A stretch of 64,000 nucleotides of DNA from Xanthoparmelia taractica (lineage: Eukaryota; Ascomycota; Lecanoromycetes; Lecanorales; Parmeliaceae), in assembly GCA_033085395.1 (NCBI GenBank), contig JANQBS010000033.1, positions 124,001 to 188,000 on the forward strand. The letters run 5' to 3'. The notes under the pieces were generated by a model. That model did not search any database. It was not told the origin of the DNA and saw only the letters and a program-made list of their open reading frames with translations. Of this stretch, positions 44,345 through 55,590 are shown piece by piece. The translations under genes and the position numbers were made by a program. The stretch's first letter is position 1, and every line of letters begins with the position of its first letter.

Positions 44345-47149
44345 CTAGGAGGACGATAGCTTTTCTTTCGACTTCCAGAACTTCATTAAACGACTGATCC
44401 GGTTCCCCTTCTTCTTGTCTGATTTCTCTGGAGTATCAGGCTGGACACATTCCTCGATATTCAATTTGCTTCTGTTGTACGAGCCTCCACCGACTAATCG
44501 AGTAAGGCTGGCAAGACTATTGCGCTTGCCTGCTGATGCCGGTCGCGTACGCGCAGAGACCGGAGCCGAGAATGAGGCCGAGCGATCAGCCGAAGAGCAG
44601 GTGTTTGCACTGCTAGATATTCGAGGAGGGTGACCACTTGCCATGGTAGAGGCGCTACTTGTGAGCGAGGGCACATCATCAACGGAGCTGTGCAAAGTCA
44701 GAGTATGATCTCCCGCCCGAGAAGAACTGAGCGTTGCTCTATCAGTGATGGAGGAGGAGGCGGTATGCATTCGAGGCATATCCAAGGAGGTCCGTGAGAA
44801 GTCTGGGGAAGAGACAGCAGATGGAGTTTCTGGTGTTGCGTTGTAAGTCAAAGCGGGCGTCGACATGGCGAAGTCGAGAGGTGCAGAAACAGGGCGCGCT
44901 TCTAGTGGATCGTGAGATAGCTTTGGGGTGATTGTGCACTCGTCTGATGATTTGGTGATAACTGAGAACCGAGGCTCTTCATCCGCGCCCACAATCTCAA
45001 CCAGACCAGACTCCCTGGGCGCGTCTAGCCTAGTAACTGAATCGTGATTCTCAAATACCCCCTTGGAGGACGATCGCCGCATACCTCGCTGCATAGGTCG
45101 ATCGGTGTCGCTCTCCGCTTCAACAATTTTGACACCAAGGCCGGAAGCGTGATCGCCTTGCAGCTCCATGTGATTTGATCTTATAGATGCATTTGCTGCC
45201 ATCGACGCTACTACTTCCTCGTCATCTTCTTCCTCCTCTTCCTCGATCGCCATGGTCGAATTGCTACCAAGACGCGGAAACCCAAACTTAGACCGATCGA
45301 TAGCATCCAATTCAGGGGCACTCTCGGCTCGACGATGGTAATGCATTCCCGGGCCTGCAAACCCTCCAGTGATTCCACTGCTGTGCATCCGTCGCTTTGA
45401 TCCCGAAGTACCTCCGGAAATGACATCTTCAAAGGAAGGGCCCGTACTCGGAAAATCAGAGGACCCAAGAGCGGCGTCAATATCTAGCAGAGAGGTCGAG
45501 GAATCCATCTCAGAGAGCGGACTTGTCTCTCGGGGTTTCCAAGCAGTGTAATTGGTCTGTAGCCTCGGAAGCTTGGAGGCATTAGAAGATGGGGTTTCGA
45601 TTATGCAGGTAGTATCTTCGTCGAAAGTTATGTCATCGAGCGAGAACTCGGCTTCTTGTATATGTTGTCGTAAGGGAGGTGTGGGTGAGCGACGATTAAC
45701 GAGGTCGACTCTGGGATCACGGTGCTTCCCCTTGCGAGAGAGGAGGCCAGCCCAGGATCTTCCTTTCCTTTGTCTCTTAGTCACTTTCGGTTCGGGTGAG
45801 GTTCTTGGTCTCACGGTCGGCGATATTGGACGCCGCCTGTAAGCTTGAAGGTTCGGGACTCTTGGAGTTGAAGGCGAAGCGGTCTTGCAGGACTTTTCAG
45901 GAGACCTGGATGATGTCACGAACGGATCGTGGGTGCATGTGCGGGAATTTTCCACGACGGAGGGACTTGAAGGACCATTCGCGCCTTTAGAAGGAGAGCT
46001 CCTAGCAGGTGCCGAAGAGGGACGCTTCACGGGAGAGTCCATCCCCAAGAAGTCCCATTGCCAGTCCTGAGATTCACGGGGAGGGGAACTGCTAGCTGTA
46101 CTTGGTCTTGCTGTGGAGGAATCGAATTCTAGGATGGATCTGCGACTACGCCTTGCATTGACGGTGGACTGTGGACTTGGCGAGTTGCCTCCAATCATGG
46201 ATGTAATACTGTTAGAGACGGAATGGGTGGCGCGGACAGTTGACATACTGCTCGAAGTCTCAGAAGAGATCGTTGACAGTGGTCGTGGAATGAATTCCAA
46301 GACATCGGAGAATCCCACGCGAGAAGGGCGTTGCGCTCCAGCATGGGGTGGTTGTTCATTTCTTGCCACAGAACCCAGTGTTTGCCGGGTAGATGTCGTG
46401 ACATCTGGCTGGGAAATTGATCTGTCAAGCTCCGGAGGGAGAGATCGGTGGAACATAGAATCTGAAGGCGTCGTTGGTGCACTGCCGCCTTTCATCTCAG
46501 ACGCAGGCTTCAAGATCATCGAGAGATCGTGACTTGATATCGCACCGGAGCGCCGATGAGCGTGACCACGCCTAGTTGCGGGGGGTACAAGTCGGGTCCC
46601 AGGCAGTGGATGCGATGATTCCTCGATTCCCAAAGAGGTCGTATCCAGAGCTGAAGGGTCACCATTCGTATGGCCACCGCCGGAGATACGGTCTTCGCTC
46701 CCGCCATGTCCGCTAGATTCTTCAGTCTTGGTGGGACTCGCGCTTACCAGCACTGGCCCACCGTTGCTAAGGTCACCACCAACATACTCACCGTTGTTCC
46801 TCCGATGCCCATGGTGGATAGGGGGGGTTCTCCTCGTCGGAGAGCGTGCTGGACTTGGTGCACGATTTGTTGGACTTGGTGTACGATTGGTTGGACTTGT
46901 CACGGCAGGACTGAATTCGAATGCTGGCAGTTTATTGATTGAGATGCGCTGAGGTCTTGAACGACCTGCTGGGTGCCGAGACCCAGTAGTATCTGCGCTC
47001 GATGTTGTTCCGGCGTGAGAGCTGGCTTCTGTGGGTACGGCAGATTGCCTGGGAAACACGAAAGGCGGATTTGGCAACGGGCCCGAAGCGTTTCTATCCT
47101 TGGCTATGTCCATGCCAAGGTGAGGTTGCGTGGGCAACACCTCGGCCAT
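44345..47149 (-). CDS. Ser/Pro-rich, largely disordered fungal protein, 934 aa
   Basis: Single exon; start ATG at 47149 (MAEVLPTQPHLGMDIAKD) with a good context (A at -3, G at +4), the upstream in-frame codon being only a GTG. Composition is strongly Ser/Thr/Pro/Arg-rich with little predicted fold. A short repeat of the form SPTNRTPSPTNRAPSPARSP lies near residue 85-105. Other landmarks: RISINKLPAFEFSP, a conserved-looking VTKRQRKGRSWAGLLSRKGK (about 455), an acidic Glu run (EEEEEEDDEE, about 640) and a basic C-terminus ISRLMKFWKSKEKLSSS. It resembles proteins called cell wall proline-rich protein in Aspergillus, a weak label: there is no signal peptide here. Basic Ser-Pro sites suggest a phosphoregulated intracellular protein. 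Function unknown. Confidence 0.8.
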   Translation of the reverse strand: MAEVLPTQPHLGMDIAKDRNASGPLPNPPFVFPRQSAVPTEASSHAGTTSSADTTGSRHPAGRSRPQRISINKLPAFEFSPAVTSPTNRTPSPTNRAPSPARSPTRRTPPIHHGHRRNNGEYVGGDLSNGGPVLVSASPTKTEESSGHGGSEDRISGGGHTNGDPSALDTTSLGIEESSHPLPGTRLVPPATRRGHAHRRSGAISSHDLSMILKPASEMKGGSAPTTPSDSMFHRSLPPELDRSISQPDVTTSTRQTLGSVARNEQPPHAGAQRPSRVGFSDVLEFIPRPLSTISSETSSSMSTVRATHSVSNSITSMIGGNSPSPQSTVNARRSRRSILEFDSSTARPSTASSSPPRESQDWQWDFLGMDSPVKRPSSAPARSSPSKGANGPSSPSVVENSRTCTHDPFVTSSRSPEKSCKTASPSTPRVPNLQAYRRRPISPTVRPRTSPEPKVTKRQRKGRSWAGLLSRKGKHRDPRVDLVNRRSPTPPLRQHIQEAEFSLDDITFDEDTTCIIETPSSNASKLPRLQTNYTAWKPRETSPLSEMDSSTSLLDIDAALGSSDFPSTGPSFEDVISGGTSGSKRRMHSSGITGGFAGPGMHYHRRAESAPELDAIDRSKFGFPRLGSNSTMAIEEEEEEDDEEVVASMAANASIRSNHMELQGDHASGLGVKIVEAESDTDRPMQRGMRRSSSKGVFENHDSVTRLDAPRESGLVEIVGADEEPRFSVITKSSDECTITPKLSHDPLEARPVSAPLDFAMSTPALTYNATPETPSAVSSPDFSRTSLDMPRMHTASSSITDRATLSSSRAGDHTLTLHSSVDDVPSLTSSASTMASGHPPRISSSANTCSSADRSASFSAPVSARTRPASAGKRNSLASLTRLVGGGSYNRSKLNIEECVQPDTPEKSDKKKGNRISRLMKFWKSKEKLSSS

Positions 47150-48753
47150 TTTCCTTTGGTCTATCTCAAGCAATGCCGTAACCGTCACATCAAGGAATTC
47201 TTAATGGAATAAGTCTGGTGAGAAGGAGTGTGGGGACTGGACGTTGGTAGCTGGGTGGTGGGGGTAGATGGACAAGGAGTGTGGGACTGATGGTATGACG
47301 AGGTTGGCTGGATCGGGGTGAAAGAGATGGGAATTTGAGGGGATGCTGACAAGCGTGCGTAAGTATCTGGACGGCGGGTTAGAGGTGGCCGGCTTGTGTG
47401 ACTGTTGAGTGGATTGACAGGCAAGAAAAGAGAGAGATGGGATACGTACGCTGGAAGGAGTGTACGAAGCGACAGGGAAAAAAAAAACTGAACGATTCAA
47501 AGGAATGGACGGCTTCAACACCGAACAGAGTCAACTCTGACGGTGTATGAAGCCAAGTGATCGTAGATCAAGTGTTGGTGATGATGGTGAGAGGGAAGTG
47601 GTGGTGGTGGTGAATGGTGGTGAGTAGGAAGTGCAGGAGAGAGGAAAAGAGGTGAGGTTACTCGTACCAGCCTAGGCAGATCTGATGGTGAAATTGAGAG
47701 GCTTGGCGCACCCCTCATTTGGATTCAGCTTCTCATTTTGCAAAGCTTGATCTCGATAATCATACAGTTGCTGCTGCAGCAGGATGATTATACTTATATC
47801 AAAAGTAAGGGTATTACTTGGGAAAGTCTTCTCTCTTATCTCAAGTAAAACATATTGATCAATTGAAACAATCAATGACTGAGATTGACTATCTTGTGTG
47901 TTTCTCTTTGAATTGAATGATAATATATGCAAGCATATGAGTCAAGTATCCCATCACTCTTTAATAAGATACTTCTACTCGTTTACGGTACTTCTACTGG
48001 TACTTCTGCTGTTCTACATTACCGTACCTTACTTACATTAGGTTGTGGTCACATGCTGTGTGGCTTGCTCTTCTGGAAGCCTTTCTCCCTTAACAAATGT
48101 GGGGATGATTTGACGTGTTTCCATGGTCCGTGTTCATCTTCTCAGGTGGGCTACCTTTAAGTAGTTTTCCCTACTCTACTTTAGTCCTACTGCTGACGGT
48201 CATATGAATACTTGGCGGATTGGGAAAATTAGCCACCAATAATCATTGTTCAAAGTGCAGCTATCTAGATAATGCAGATGGAAAGGATTGGGACGTTTGC
48301 CCCAAAAAGTACGTATAGGTACAGAACTATACACGAGGTATATGATCATAATCATCATACCTACAATCATAATAAAACGAAATAAATAGTACGGTTAGAC
48401 GGCGCCAGTGTGACACATGATGCTGCACATTGTGGCTTATGGGCGTTCTCTTATGCAATTGAGTTGCACGCTGTAGGGTACTACTGTATCGTATTATATG
48501 GTACTGTATTGTCCTGTAATAAGGGGTACTGCTAGCCTGCAACTTGTACAATGGCTGAACTCTGGATTTGATGGCCACCGTAGTATCGAAGCAAAACCCC
48601 AAATCACTCCTCTACCTCACTCTACTCCCAAACCGCCTTTCAATCAAAGCTCTTTTGGGCTTGGTAAAGATGCAAGTGACCGAGCAAGTGATTCTCTCTG
48701 CTCTCCAGACTATGTGGTGGCAAGGGTAGGCCGCTTGAAGGTGCAAGCCGGCT
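47150..48753. other. Divergent intergenic region, AT-rich in its centre
   Basis: 1.6 kb between the 934-aa gene (-) and the 903-aa gene (+). It holds GTG-rich repeats at about 47596-47630, an A-run near 47478, and an AT-rich part (about 47720-48540) with many GTAC/TACT words. Short frames only; I see no gene. Probably a long leader plus two promoters. Confidence 0.45.
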
Positions 48754-51591
48754 ATGATAGTGCAATCCAACGTCCTTTGCCCCAGGCTCCTAAGCGTTTC
48801 ATGTAGCCTTCCAGCCACAAGGCCAGAACGCCTCTATGCAATTGCGATCCCTCGCGGACGTGCTTATGCAACCCAACTCTCGTCGACGATCAGAAAAAAT
48901 ACCATCCTTCAGGATAGCGAGCCAAATCCAGCATCCACGTGCTGGTCTCTGCTGTCCCCCTCTTCTTCAGTAATTGTAAGTCTCCTAGGATTACTCGCTC
49001 AGTATAACCATGCCCCGTTTCATTTCAATCGGCATCACTCTGATCTCTATAGGCTTCCAAGCTGCCCTCTTTGAAGCTCCGAAAAGCCAAATTGACATCA
49101 GGGAAAACGCCACTCGTGGTGCTCCTTGTTAGTCCAGCTCATATTCGGCTGTTGGATGGTGGTAGTGGCTTCATCCCATCTCTCTTACAGCTAGCGGTCG
49201 AGAACCCAAAGCCTTGGCAAGAATTTGACCTCTTGGCTGCGGTAGTAGATCGAATACCGCAGACAAACTCAACCGCGCCTTACAGACCACGAGGTAGCCA
49301 TGCTGCAGATGCTGATCCTTCATCTAAGACACGTGGGGAAGATGGATTTGAAGGTGTCTCTGTGGCGGTCCTTGATTCGGAGGCTGCTGCCCCTGATCTC
49401 TGGTCACCCAGGAGTACATCCAGCGAACGAGAGGCGATGTCTATTCAGCAACGATGTACATTGTCCTTCTCGCTGCCTCCGAGCCCTGGCGTGCGTACCC
49501 AGCTTTCCGACGGATCACCGTCCCAGCCTTTGGTCAAGCGAATGCTGCAACTGCCCGTGACTAATACTCTTTTTCAAAACGGAAGAACGTCCACCCTCTA
49601 TGCTCAAAGGTGGGAGATGAGCTTTCGTAAGGAGTCTACCTCTGAACATGTTTCCAGCGAGAAGACCTGGATACCACAGCAGACTGTTCACACGGATGCT
49701 CTTTTTGCGGATGAGGGCATGCGACTCCAACTGGACACACTTGTACATTCGCATCTGGTGCCCATCACCCCTGCCAGAGCAATTACAGCTGCTGTTGGTA
49801 ACATTGTTCGCAAGATCAGTGGAGGCGATACCTCGGCTGAAGCTGCGCCTGCATCAGAAGAACTGGAAAAAGCGATATCCACCGCCATCCAGCAAGGCCA
49901 GATATCCGCTGAGCAAGCTGATGTCTGGGCGCTTATACGACCTCAAAGGTATGCTGTCTTGGATCGGGCTGCTCAACCTCAAGGCACCATACATGACATG
50001 ATCGAGTATGCCGTGCTGTCTGGAGCCCGACTTCACAAAGTGCTCAGTGGGGGTGGCGGTTGGGGTGAGAAGCACGGTCTATTGGCATTGGATCCAGACT
50101 CAGATTACAGCCATCGTCATCGAGCATTTGAGCCATCTTTCGGAGACGATCAGGATGCTCACGCCGAAAGCCGTGAAGCTCTTGGAGAAGTTGCAAAGCC
50201 GGGAGACATCATTAGCTTCTACGTCTACAGGTCGCCTTCGGAAGATAACCCTGCTGACCTTCATGCACCCGTGTTTTGGAGTGGCAGTCAAGCTGCTACC
50301 GCGACTATGGTCTTTGGCTCGCTACCTTCGACCGTGGATACCATGCGAGAAGTTGACACTACCGAGGCTGAGGGCCAAGCTCAATCTGAGTTAACCGTGG
50401 CAGAAAACAGCTTTGGCATGCTCTCTGAGCAAGGCATGAGCTTAGAGGTGATTAGACTGACCCTTGGCATGAATCTATTACTAAAAACAATGGCAGTCTT
50501 TGTTCCTCAACACAAATATCCCTGCGAAAAGGATGCAGTATCTAAGGCCTGAATTGCATAGACAGGTTTATAAAGTCCGGCGCGGAAACACAGCAACCAC
50601 AAAACTGGATGCTCCTTACACGATCGTTTCGATACGAGGGCAAGCTTCGAGGGTCCCTGTTAGCAGCGAAGTCAAGGGGGTAAAACTTCGGGCTCTCAAT
50701 GTGCATCTACAAGATCTGATGCCACCAGAGTCACCGACGGCAACCACTACAACCAAACCCGCTGCTGCATTGATTCAGAAACTTCCTAATGCCAGCAATC
50801 AGAAACATGAAGCTCAACGATTGATAGGACAAGAAGACTTGCAAGGCGACCAGGTGCTCGCTAGATACCAGGAGAGACCAGAGGAAGACGGTGGTAAGGT
50901 GACACGGAAAGAGCAAACGGTGCAAAGGCTAGAAGCGTTAGAGGTTCAGTCACAGACAGCCGAGAGGAATAGAAGCATTGCGGTTGAGGCAAAGGTTAGG
51001 ATTATGCGTGGTCAGGGGATCTCCGAGAGGGTTGCGAAGAAGATAGCAAGAAAAGTAATGAAGGGAACAGCGAACCGGAAAGAACAAAAAAAGTACCAGC
51101 TGCAAATGCTTGCCGATTGGAGGGGCAGAGCAGACGATGATTCGACATCCACGGCCAGGTTGATATCTCGAGAGCAAGAACCTTATCATCAAGTCACCCT
51201 ACCACCAGAGGCGCAATATGTACCACCTGTCATTGTAAGGCGACACTTGGTTAGCTCAAGTGACTTAGAACACAGGCCTAGGGCAGCGCCAGAGCTAAGC
51301 TATAACGTGGAACAAGAATATGAGAGCAAACCCATCCCAGACGATGTCGAGTATGGGAACAAGCCTGGCTCGATTTTGATTATTAGGGAAGAAAGCGAAG
51401 GCAAAGATCCAGGTACCCCTTGTAAAGGCAAGGATGGCAATATCTTCATGGTCAGGAGACATCTCACAAGAAATCCATTTGAGAGGTTGGAAGACATTCA
51501 AAAAGTAGGAGAAATAACATCCAGAGATCAGGCGATGGGGCTCCATAGCCAGTATCATTTAGCACTCGACAGGCAGCTGCGGAAGTCTTAG
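48754..51591 (+). CDS. Large conserved-looking protein with probable mitochondrial presequence, 903 aa
   Basis: Three exons: 48754-48975, 49053-50447 and 50497-51591. Junctions read SPSSSVI-ASKLPSLKLRKAK and GMSLE-SLFLNTNIPAKRM; both keep one frame, which also explains why the third block would otherwise look like a separate gene. The N-terminus (MIVQSNVLCPRLLSVSCSLP, later RGRAYATQLSSTIRKN) is Arg/Ser-rich with no acidic residues for about 50 positions, as in mitochondrial targeting signals. A central region has VLSGARLHKVLSGGGGWGEK with a Gly-rich turn. The C-terminal third is basic (GISERVAKKIARKVMKGTAN) and ends in a charged tail. The family is not recognised; a mitochondrial RNA- or ribosome-related role is only a guess. 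Confidence 0.75.
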
Positions 51592-51878
51592 ATGCAAGTC
51601 TCCCGCTTGCTCTATAAATTCATCTGCTTTGTAGCAAATCTGAGAACACCTCCGCTTGTCAAGAGCACGTCACTGCCGGAACGTTAGCATCATTTCTACT
51701 CAGCCGAACCTTTTACGGATGCCTATAGACATTTCATGGACTAGACCATTGATGCCAGCTTTCGGCAGCGCCTCGCTGATTCTTAACATCTCCTCTCTGC
51801 TCATTCGCGTGTCCACCAGGTTCTGTGCTATCATCTGGCACTTGGCCAAATTCTTCTCATTGTCCAAAGAACATACAG
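51592..51878. other. Convergent spacer between the 903-aa gene and pcc1
   Basis: 287 bp between two stops, expected to hold both 3' UTRs. A 60-codon minus-strand frame lies just beyond the pcc1 stop but has no support. Confidence 0.45.
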
Positions 51879-52349
51879 TCACTGGACTTCTTCGGCCAAC
51901 ACGTCAACATCCAGCTCTTCCATTATCCCAATCACCACTCCGAGACTTTCCATAAATCCATTGACAGCCACCCTCAGCATGCGATTGGTTGTGGCCTTGT
52001 ACTCTGTGCGCAGAACCGTTAATTTCCCGTCCTTTCCTTCCAGTTTCACTTGCTTAGCCAATGGCGCATCCCCGTTTAAGCGGACTCCTGCGTCTGCGCT
52101 CATTGAGCTACTGGTGGTGAGATCTTGAGGAGCATTTGGGGATGCGAGAGAAAAAATACGATGGACAAGAGGCGAAAGTTCGGCGTCTACACTGAGCGCG
52201 CGAAGGGCGGAAGACGCTAGTCGGTGTGTGGGAAAGGGGACCGAAATGATTCTACCTGTGGCTTAGCAGGTATTTACCAGGAGGTGTAGCAAGCATCGAA
52301 GAATTTACAAGGAGCAAGGGAAATCTGGATCCAAAGATGGACCCGGCAT
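51879..52349 (-). CDS. pcc1: EKC/KEOPS complex subunit Pcc1, 137 aa
   Basis: Two exons: 52349-52309 and 52251-51879; intron 52308-52252 (57 bp, GTAAAT to CAGGTAG with a GCTAAG branch site). The join reads DFPCSLIISVPFPTHRLASS. Pcc1 is the dimerisation subunit of KEOPS, which makes the t6A modification of tRNAs (with Kae1, Bud32, Cgi121) and also affects telomeres and transcription. The family pattern is seen: VPFPTHRLASSALRALSVD near the N-terminus, KLTVLRTEYKATTNRMLRVA and NGFMESLGVVIGIMEELDVD at the end. The central part carries a Ser/Pro-rich insertion typical of Pezizomycotina. It is divergent from cdc14. Confidence 0.88.
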
Positions 52350-52804
52350 GATAGTGGCAGATATTATTGCAGTAGGGATAAATCATAGATGTCCCTCGGT
52401 CGGAGATATCCACTTGACGATACCTTAGGGCTGAATTTTACGGTTGCCAGGGCGACACGTCTTGCAGCTGCTAATAATCGAGCCGCCGAAAGCCCACCCG
52501 TAACAGTCACGCAAAGCATAAACAACATCATTGTTCTGCATCTTGCGACGACAGCATTCTTTCCTATTCGCGAGGTGCTTATTATTACTGGCATTAGTGT
52601 ATCCAACTGCCCGTGAGCTTCGTACGTCTGGTCATGTCCGGATCAGCATCTAAGGCATCATAATAAACAAGCAGCTGCCCTCATCCTTTATCCCAACTTA
52701 ACATCTACAATAGCCACTCCGCATTCTCAGAGGGACCGCAAGCACCTTCTAAGCATCCAGTTGCACTTTCCCATACTGACGTGGTCTGCGACTGCCCGGT
52801 CGCG
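52350..52804. promoter_or_regulatory. Divergent promoter region, pcc1 / cdc14
   Basis: 455 bp between the two start codons. Frames at 52364-52616 on both strands overlap and are not taken as genes. No motif assigned. Confidence 0.4.
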
Positions 52805-54880
52805 ATGTCGCTCCAGGCGGCAAGAGCACCCGTTTCTCCAGCTTTGGGCACAACAAGCTATGGGCAAGTGATCGAATACGTCCAAAGTAGGTAGCTGCAG
52901 CCAGCCACAACTTGGCCGCCGGCATCTTAATGAACGGAAATGAGACATGCGACTGACATTGCCTCGCAGACCGAGTCTACCTCGCATCGTATACTCATCC
53001 TCCCAACGAGCACACTCCATTCCCATATCCAGCGACATCCGCCAAGTTACCTTCAAAATATTCGTACAAGTCACCACAGCGCCCCACACCGGCACCAGCG
53101 GGCCCCAAAGTGCATCCGCCATTCTATTTCACGGTCGACGATTACCTACTCTACAATCGCTTCCATGCAGACTTTGGACCATTACACATGGGGCACCTCT
53201 ACCGCTTCGCCGTCCTTTTTCACGACATCTTGGGAGACCCAAACAATGCAGAACGTGGACTTGTGTTCTGGAGTAAGCCGGACTCGAGGAGCAGGGCAAA
53301 TGCCGCATGTTTACTGGCTTGTTACATGATTGTCATACAGGATTGGTCACCACATCTGGCACTCGCACCCATCGCGCAAGCCGAACCACCATTGATGCCT
53401 TTTCGAGATGCAGGTTACAGCCAAGCAGACTTTAGCATTGGTGTTCAGGATGTGGTTTATGGTGTGTGGAGGGCCAAGGAAGAGGGCTTGGTGGGTATCA
53501 GAGACTTCAGGCTTGACGAGTGGGCTTATATGACCTGATTCGATAGAGAAACGCTTACAACGCTCCAGGTATGAGAGATATGAGAGGGTAGATCAAGGAG
53601 ATTTCAACTGGCTCACCCCTAATTTCATCGCGCTCGCATCCCCACAGCATCAACCAACAGCCCCTATACTACCCGATTCACCGTTATATGCCACCGTACC
53701 TACCAACGTCTCCGATGTCAAGAAGTCCGACCTACCCGGACCCTTTAAGAACGTTCTCTCACACTTTTCTAAGCGTAATGTTGGACTCGTCGTGCGTCTA
53801 AATTCCGAGCTCTACTCTCCCACATACTTCACTGCGCTCGGTATCAACCATCTGGACATGATCTTCGACGATGGAACGTGCCCACCATTACATATGGTCA
53901 AGAAATTCATCAGGTTGGCCCATGAGATGATCACTGTGAAAAAGAAGGCCATCGCTGTTCATTGCAAAGCTGGATTAGGTCGCACAGGCTGTTTGATTGG
54001 AGCATATCTCATCTACCGTTATGGTTTCACCGCCAACGAGATTATTGCATTTATGCGGTTCAAACGACCAGGTATGGTTGTCGGACCCCAGCAGCACTGG
54101 CTCCATCTCAACCAAGGAACGTTTCGTGAGTGGTGGTGGGAAGACCTTCTGAAGGAGAAGCTTGCTGCAGCTCTGCCCTCAACACCTACGAAATCAATCC
54201 GCCGTGGTCATGCCAATGTTAGTCAGACTGCAACACCACCAAATCCAAGCCAATCAGGCAAGCGATCTGCACTAGGCGAAATAACAGCCAACGAGGCTGT
54301 TCCTTCAAATGCCATGGACGAAAATCTTCCAGCCCCCACTCCAGGGCAGCCGAGAAAGACCAATAGGATGGATTCCAGTCATCATCCATACGCAAGGGCA
54401 CAATCGGCCGCTTTCAACGGCAATGCCGTCGTCGAAGACCCAGAAAATCAGATTGTGGAAATGCGTAGCCATCGACAAAACCCTGGAGAGAACGAAGAAG
54501 AGTGGGAACTGCGTGTGCTCGGCCGACGAACAAGCTCTCGTTCGCCAGTGGGCAGCGAGAAGAAGCGTGCAGTCAGCTACACAACTACTACCACTACTAC
54601 CTCACGATACAGTACTACCGGCGACGATGCAGCGCTGCAAGACTTGACTTCAGATGTCGAGAATTGGACCAATCATGATGAGCACGCTTCTGACAAGCCT
54701 TCGAGACCGAAGACGCCCGGAAGCACGAAGAGTGGCAGTGGGGTTTTAGGTGTGGCCAAGATGCGTGGAAGCCCTGTGAGGAGAAGTGCGGAGAGCAGAG
54801 AGTTCAAGAGCGGAGTGAGGAAGACTAGCGGCAGAGTGGGAAGTCAGAGTGGGCTGGCAACGAGCCGGTCACGATCATGA
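52805..54880 (+). CDS. cdc14: Dual-specificity protein phosphatase Cdc14, 647 aa
   Basis: Three exons: 52805-52886, 52970-53519 and 53569-54880. Junctions read VIEYVQNRVYLASYTHPP and FRLDEYERYERVDQGDFNWL. Cdc14 removes phosphate from Cdk sites to drive mitotic exit, cytokinesis and septation, acting from nucleolus, spindle and septum. The N-terminal substrate-binding domain has YFTVDDYLLYNRFHADFGPL and LGHLYRF-like MGHLYRFAVLFHDIL. The catalytic loop is VHCKAGLGRTGCLIG, with Cys at about 343 and Arg at about 349; the general-acid segment FDDGTCPP precedes it. After AFMRFKRPGMVVGPQQHWLH the C-terminal 250 residues are disordered, Ser/Arg-rich, with a Thr run (YTTTTTTTSRY) from a CTA/CCA-type repeat. 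All key residues are present. Confidence 0.95.
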
Positions 54881-55215
54881 TGCGCGATCAATGATACTTT
54901 TTATTTCCTACAATGAGCATTCCAGGCTCGAGTACACAGCACGGTGTTTCGGCGGCTCCTTGCCCGGTCTTGCGCCCAAAGTTGGCTACCTTGGTGTCTT
55001 CAGAGATTTCTGCGCTGCTGCAGAGAACTTTTGCTTGGCAGCCGCGCTGCGCAACTCACTCACTGGCGCTTGGCTAAAAGGTCATTCTTTGCGGCTTGAA
55101 GAATTCTTAGATACAACGATGAGTGATGAGTGGCAATGAATTGTATTCTCAATCAACATCATGCAATCCTGCCATGTCTTCACATCTCTCGAACCGTACA
55201 GCTAGTCAGCTTGCT
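54881..55215. other. Spacer downstream of cdc14
   Basis: Holds the cdc14 3' end. On the minus strand a short frame ends AAKQKFSAAAQKSLKTPR before a stop near 54990; it is too short to call. Nothing else. Confidence 0.4.
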
Positions 55216-55590
55216 CTATTCCCTCAAGGCTAACCAAGCAAGCCGCTGGCCCTGCTCATCCACACGCAAGGAGACACCTGCTTCAAGCCTCTGATTCTCC
55301 GCCAGAAAACGTGCTGGGTGACGTGATCCCCAATCCCGTTTGGCAGCACCTACATTCCGCTTCTCAGCCTCGAAACTTGCTGCCTCAGCACAGCAGATTG
55401 CAGATTGCTCATCGTAAATTTTCGGAAAAGCCTCCAAGGCCGTGTCGCTAATTGCACCTCCCTTTACTGTAGCCAATTTTACCTTTGCTTGAGAATCTTC
55501 CTCGTCATTCAATAATCCCCCAACGCATTTCTCTACTGAGCTGGCGCGGGCATTTTGCTCTCTGGGTGAACCTTGGAGCTCTTTTTATGA
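55216..55590 (-). CDS. Unassigned minus-strand open frame without ATG (possible exon or relic)
   Basis: From a stop at about 55591 the minus strand is open for some 124 codons to the TAG region at 55216. The sequence has coding character: GSPREQNARASSVEKCVGGL, then NDEEDSQAKVKLATVKGGAI, SDTALEAFPKIYDEQSAICC and RLEAGVSLRVDEQGQRLAWL. There is no in-frame ATG at the beginning. Acceptor-like AGs exist at its upstream end (for example CACCCAG near 55568), so it may be the last exon of a gene whose first exon I could not find, or a gene remnant. Family not recognised. Start coordinate is the limit of the open frame, not a proven border. Confidence 0.3.

Noticed and set aside
46660..47212. Plus-strand frames antisense to the 934-aa gene
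   Set aside because: Shadows of repetitive Ser/Pro/Arg codons; repeats such as GLGARFVGLGVRLVGL arise from the SPTNR repeat on the other strand.
50500..51591. Separate gene beginning at 50500
   Set aside because: It starts with TTG, and a good 49-bp intron (50448-50496) joins it in frame to the preceding exon, so it is treated as the last exon of the 903-aa gene.
52270..52291. 22-bp intron in pcc1 starting from an ATG near 52297
   Set aside because: Too short for spliceosomal removal; a 57-bp intron from 52308 to 52252 gives a better Pcc1 N-terminus.
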